9,285 nucleotides of DNA from Clostridia bacterium. Its GTDB lineage: Bacteria; Bacillota; Clostridia; Lachnospirales; CAG-274. The position numbers were made by a program, and so were the translations under genes. This document shows, one piece after another, positions 7,567 to 9,285 of the stretch. The stretch is taken from the NCBI GenBank assembly GCA_030536675.1, contig JAUNPM010000051.1, forward strand, positions 1-9,285, given 5' to 3'. How positions within the stretch are numbered: the stretch's first letter is position 1; every line of letters begins with the position of its first letter. The notes beneath the pieces were generated by a model that did not search any database, was not told where the DNA came from, and saw nothing but the letters and a program-made list of their open reading frames with translations.

Positions 7567-8263
7567 TACAAATAAATTGTTGGTTTTGGTTGTTGAGGAC
7601 GATGCTCCCGTAAGAAATCTTATAACCACAACTTTAAAAGCTCACGACTATAGGTATATTACGGCGGCAAACGGAGAAATGGCAATACTTGAGGCATCTT
7701 CCCACAATCCAGATATTTTGCTTATGGACTTGGGTCTGCCTGATACGGACGGGGTTGAAGTAATTAAAAAAATACGCTCGTGGTCTGATGTGCCGATCAT
7801 TGTGGTAAGTGCAAGAAGTGAAGATAATGATAAAATAAACGCTCTTGATAACGGCGCCGATGATTATATTACAAAGCCGTTTTCAGTTGAAGAGCTTCTT
7901 GCAAGGCTGAGAGTTACTCAAAGAAGGCTTGCTTCCAAATATAAAGAGGGAAATGCATCATCGGTTTTTGAAAACGGGGACTTAAAAATCGACTACGGAG
8001 CAGGCTGTGTTTATATAAAAAATGAAGAGCTTCATCTTACTCCCATTGAATATAAGATACTTTGTCTTTTGGCTCAGAATGTGGGGAAGGTGCTTACACA
8101 CACATTTATTACACAAAAAATATGGGGGAGAAGCTGGGAAAGTGATTTAGCCTCTCTTCGTGTGTTTATGGCTACATTGCGTAAAAAGATAGAAGTAAAG
8201 TCAGGGAACAATCAGTATATACAGACCCATATAGGAGTAGGGTACAGAATGATAAAGGTTTAA
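7559..8263 (+). CDS. kdpE: KdpE, OmpR/PhoB-family response regulator of the kdp operon
   Basis: KdpE is the DNA-binding response regulator phosphorylated by KdpD; it activates kdp transcription at low K+ or high osmolarity. The protein has 234 residues from the ATG at 7559. The receiver domain (about 6-118) has the acidic pocket E13-D14-D15, phosphoacceptor Asp57 (LLMDLGLPD), Ser84 in VVSARSE and Lys106 in KPF. The C-terminal winged-helix domain (about 137-233) contains LTPIEYKILCLLA (160-172), the recognition-helix region SLRVFMATLRKKIE (199-212) and the wing IGVGYRM (225-231). The upstream in-frame ATG at 7490 lies wholly inside kdpD and lacks a ribosome binding site. The ATGAATAA overlap with the kdpD stop suggests coupled translation and balanced kinase/regulator synthesis. 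The direct repeat array at 121-168 is its most likely target, which is an inference. Confidence 0.97.
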   Translation: MNNTNKLLVLVVEDDAPVRNLITTTLKAHDYRYITAANGEMAILEASSHNPDILLMDLGLPDTDGVEVIKKIRSWSDVPIIVVSARSEDNDKINALDNGADDYITKPFSVEELLARLRVTQRRLASKYKEGNASSVFENGDLKIDYGAGCVYIKNEELHLTPIEYKILCLLAQNVGKVLTHTFITQKIWGRSWESDLASLRVFMATLRKKIEVKSGNNQYIQTHIGVGYRMIKV

Positions 8264-8275
8264 AAAGAGATATGA

Positions 8276-8322
8276 AATACAGGTCCTTTGTAAAACAGAG
8301 ATGCTTACAAGGGACCTGTATT
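8276..8322. terminator. Hairpin terminator, probably bidirectional, between kdpE and folBK
   Basis: The arms 8276-8293 and 8305-8322 pair over 18 bp with a single G-U wobble around an 11-base loop. The centre of the stem is AGGTCC/GGACCT. It begins 12 bases after the kdpE stop and lies 12 bases beyond the folBK stop on the other strand, so it serves two convergent genes. On the - strand the stem is followed by TCATATCTCTTTTT, a moderate U-rich tract. On the + strand only a broken TATTATAT follows, so termination of kdpE transcripts may be less efficient or rely on the stem itself. Confidence 0.8.
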
Positions 8323-8334
8323 ATATGTAAATAT

Positions 8335-9150
8335 TTAAATGGTTTCCAATGCTTTGAGCATTTCTCTGACAGTCCTACGGTTTAGAGGATCGATTGCATA
8401 GGGAGCAATTTCATTAAGGGGCGAGAGAACGAAAAGCCTGTTTTCCATATCTATGTGAGGTATGGTAAGTTTTTCATCGTTTATTATTTTGTCACCATAT
8501 AAAACTATGTCTATATCAAGAGTTCTGGGACCCCAATGTATTTCTCTTTTTCTGTCGGCATTTGATTCTATTGTGTTTATTGCCTTTAAAAGTTTATGAG
8601 GACTGTATATTGTTTCTATTTCTATACAGCCGTTTAAAAAAGTATCCTGATCGGTGTAGCCGTAAGGCGCAGTTTCAATGTATGATGATACTTTTATAAC
8701 CTTTATGTTTTTGTCGTTTTTAAGAGAAGAAACGGCAAAATCAAGATATGCTTTTTTATCTCCCATATTTGAACCTATGCTTAAATATGACTTTTCCCAT
8801 TTTTTTGTTACTTCCACGGCAACGGTTTTAAGGGGAAGTCCTACGGGTGCAGAGGGCTTTTCTATTTTTATTGTAACGGAATTTACATTAAAATTTACAA
8901 GTATTTCATCTGCAAGTTTTGAAGAAAGGGTTTCTATGAGTTTAAATATATTTTCTTTTACATAAGATGTAATAAATTGGGAAACATTGGCATAGTTTAC
9001 GGCTTTGTTAATGTTATCGGTTTCCGCTGCGGAGTCAAAATCAGTAGCCATAATGCAGGTCACAAAAAATCTTTGTCCCAAAATATTTTCTTCTTTTAAA
9101 ACGCCGTGTCTGCCGAAGCAGTCAAGTTTTTCTATAATAACTTTTCCCAA
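8335..9150 (-). CDS. folBK: FolB-FolK fusion: dihydroneopterin aldolase / HPPK (hydroxymethyl-dihydropterin pyrophosphokinase)
   Basis: This bifunctional enzyme covers two consecutive steps of folate synthesis: the aldolase splits dihydroneopterin to 6-hydroxymethyl-dihydropterin and the kinase pyrophosphorylates it for FolP. It has 271 residues from a TTG at 9148-9150. FolB is about 1-117, with RHGVLKEE (His15, Glu21), Tyr53, Glu73 and Lys98 in the positions of the known substrate-binding and catalytic residues. FolK is about 121-271, with YLSIGSNMGD (122-131), ETAPYGYTDQ (159-168), the signature WGPRTLDIDIVLYGD (206-220, metal-binding Asp212 and Asp214) and IPHIDMENR (230-238). The start is uncertain: a GTG at 9157-9159 gives 274 residues and overlaps the folP stop. 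However, AGGTGG (9156-9161) sits five bases before the TTG and the GTG has no good site. Both FolB and FolK motifs are complete, so both activities are expected. Confidence 0.93.
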   Translation of the reverse strand: MGKVIIEKLDCFGRHGVLKEENILGQRFFVTCIMATDFDSAAETDNINKAVNYANVSQFITSYVKENIFKLIETLSSKLADEILVNFNVNSVTIKIEKPSAPVGLPLKTVAVEVTKKWEKSYLSIGSNMGDKKAYLDFAVSSLKNDKNIKVIKVSSYIETAPYGYTDQDTFLNGCIEIETIYSPHKLLKAINTIESNADRKREIHWGPRTLDIDIVLYGDKIINDEKLTIPHIDMENRLFVLSPLNEIAPYAIDPLNRRTVREMLKALETI

Positions 9151-9152
9151 TT

Positions 9153-9285
9153 TTACCACCTGCCCAGTATTTTTTCTGCCATTAAGACAGCTCTTTTGTT
9201 TTCCTTTACATCGTGAACTCTTACAAAAAGTGCATTTTTAATAACTGCAATAACACTTGTTGCTATTGTTCCCTCAACTCTTTCA
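9153..9285 (-). CDS. folP: FolP (dihydropteroate synthase), C-terminal fragment cut by the window edge
   Basis: Only the last 43 codons are inside the window; the 5' part lies beyond 9285. The visible peptide begins ERVEGTIATSVIAV and continues through VRVHDVKENKRAV to a stop at 9153-9155. The ERxEGT helix and the RVHDV strand, with the Arg-x-His that binds pterin pyrophosphate in the TIM barrel, are the standard C-terminal motifs of dihydropteroate synthase. This enzyme joins p-aminobenzoate to the pterin made by the adjacent folBK product. The gap to the preferred folBK start is two bases, and the alternative GTG start would overlap it, so the genes form one operon. The truncation is a window artefact, not a pseudogene. 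Confidence 0.93.
   Translation of the reverse strand, partial: ERVEGTIATSVIAVIKNALFVRVHDVKENKRAVLMAEKILGRW
9156..9161 (-). promoter_or_regulatory. Ribosome binding site favouring a TTG start for folBK
   Basis: Read on the - strand, AGGTGG is followed by TAAAA and then TTG (9148-9150), a normal five-base spacing. The same bases contain the alternative GTG start, which cannot use this site. It overlaps the end of folP, so the two genes are likely translated in a coupled way. Confidence 0.5.

Noticed and set aside
8678..8965. Open frame on the + strand inside folBK
   Set aside because: It is antisense to strongly conserved FolB and FolK motifs and has no features of its own.

Overview
The window is AT-rich, low-GC DNA with strong AGGAGG-type ribosome binding sites and protein sequences typical of Firmicutes, most likely an anaerobic member of the Clostridia. 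It holds one complete high-affinity potassium uptake locus (kdpF-A-B-C-D-E, + strand) and, converging on it, the downstream end of a folate biosynthesis cluster (folP tail and a folB-folK fusion, - strand). I see no mobile element, CRISPR array, tRNA or rRNA, and no frame-disrupted gene.

Layout: 1-203 is a non-coding leader. Its first 60 bases are richer in G+C than the rest. From 121 to about 170 there is a run of TTATACA/TTAATAC boxes at 10-11 bp spacing, which looks like an operator for an OmpR/PhoB-class response regulator and fits autoregulation by KdpE. kdpF (29 codons) lies at 204-293 and overlaps kdpA by one base. kdpA (293-2104), kdpB (2116-4185) and kdpC (4198-4806) follow with 11-12 bp gaps. 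A 66-bp gap containing a TATAAT hexamer separates kdpC from kdpD (4873-7566). kdpE (7559-8263) overlaps the end of kdpD by 8 bp. A long, nearly perfect hairpin (8276-8322) sits midway between kdpE and the convergent folBK gene and should end transcription from both sides. folBK (8335-9150, possibly to 9159) and the last 43 codons of folP (9153-9285, running off the window) form the start of the - strand operon.

How it works together: KdpA (channel-like K+ selective subunit), KdpB (P-type ATPase), KdpC and the small KdpF form the ATP-driven K+ importer. KdpD senses low K+ and, in Firmicutes, can also respond to cyclic di-AMP through its universal stress protein domain. The motif reported for that binding is present here with one conservative change. 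KdpD phosphorylates KdpE, which would activate the leader promoter. The fol genes are metabolically unrelated and are neighbours only by convergence.

I found no convincing undescribed system. The points most worth a second look are the operator-like box array, a strongly acidic insertion with an internal duplication just before the second selectivity-filter segment of KdpA, the c-di-AMP motif in KdpD, and the folB-folK fusion with an ambiguous non-ATG start.
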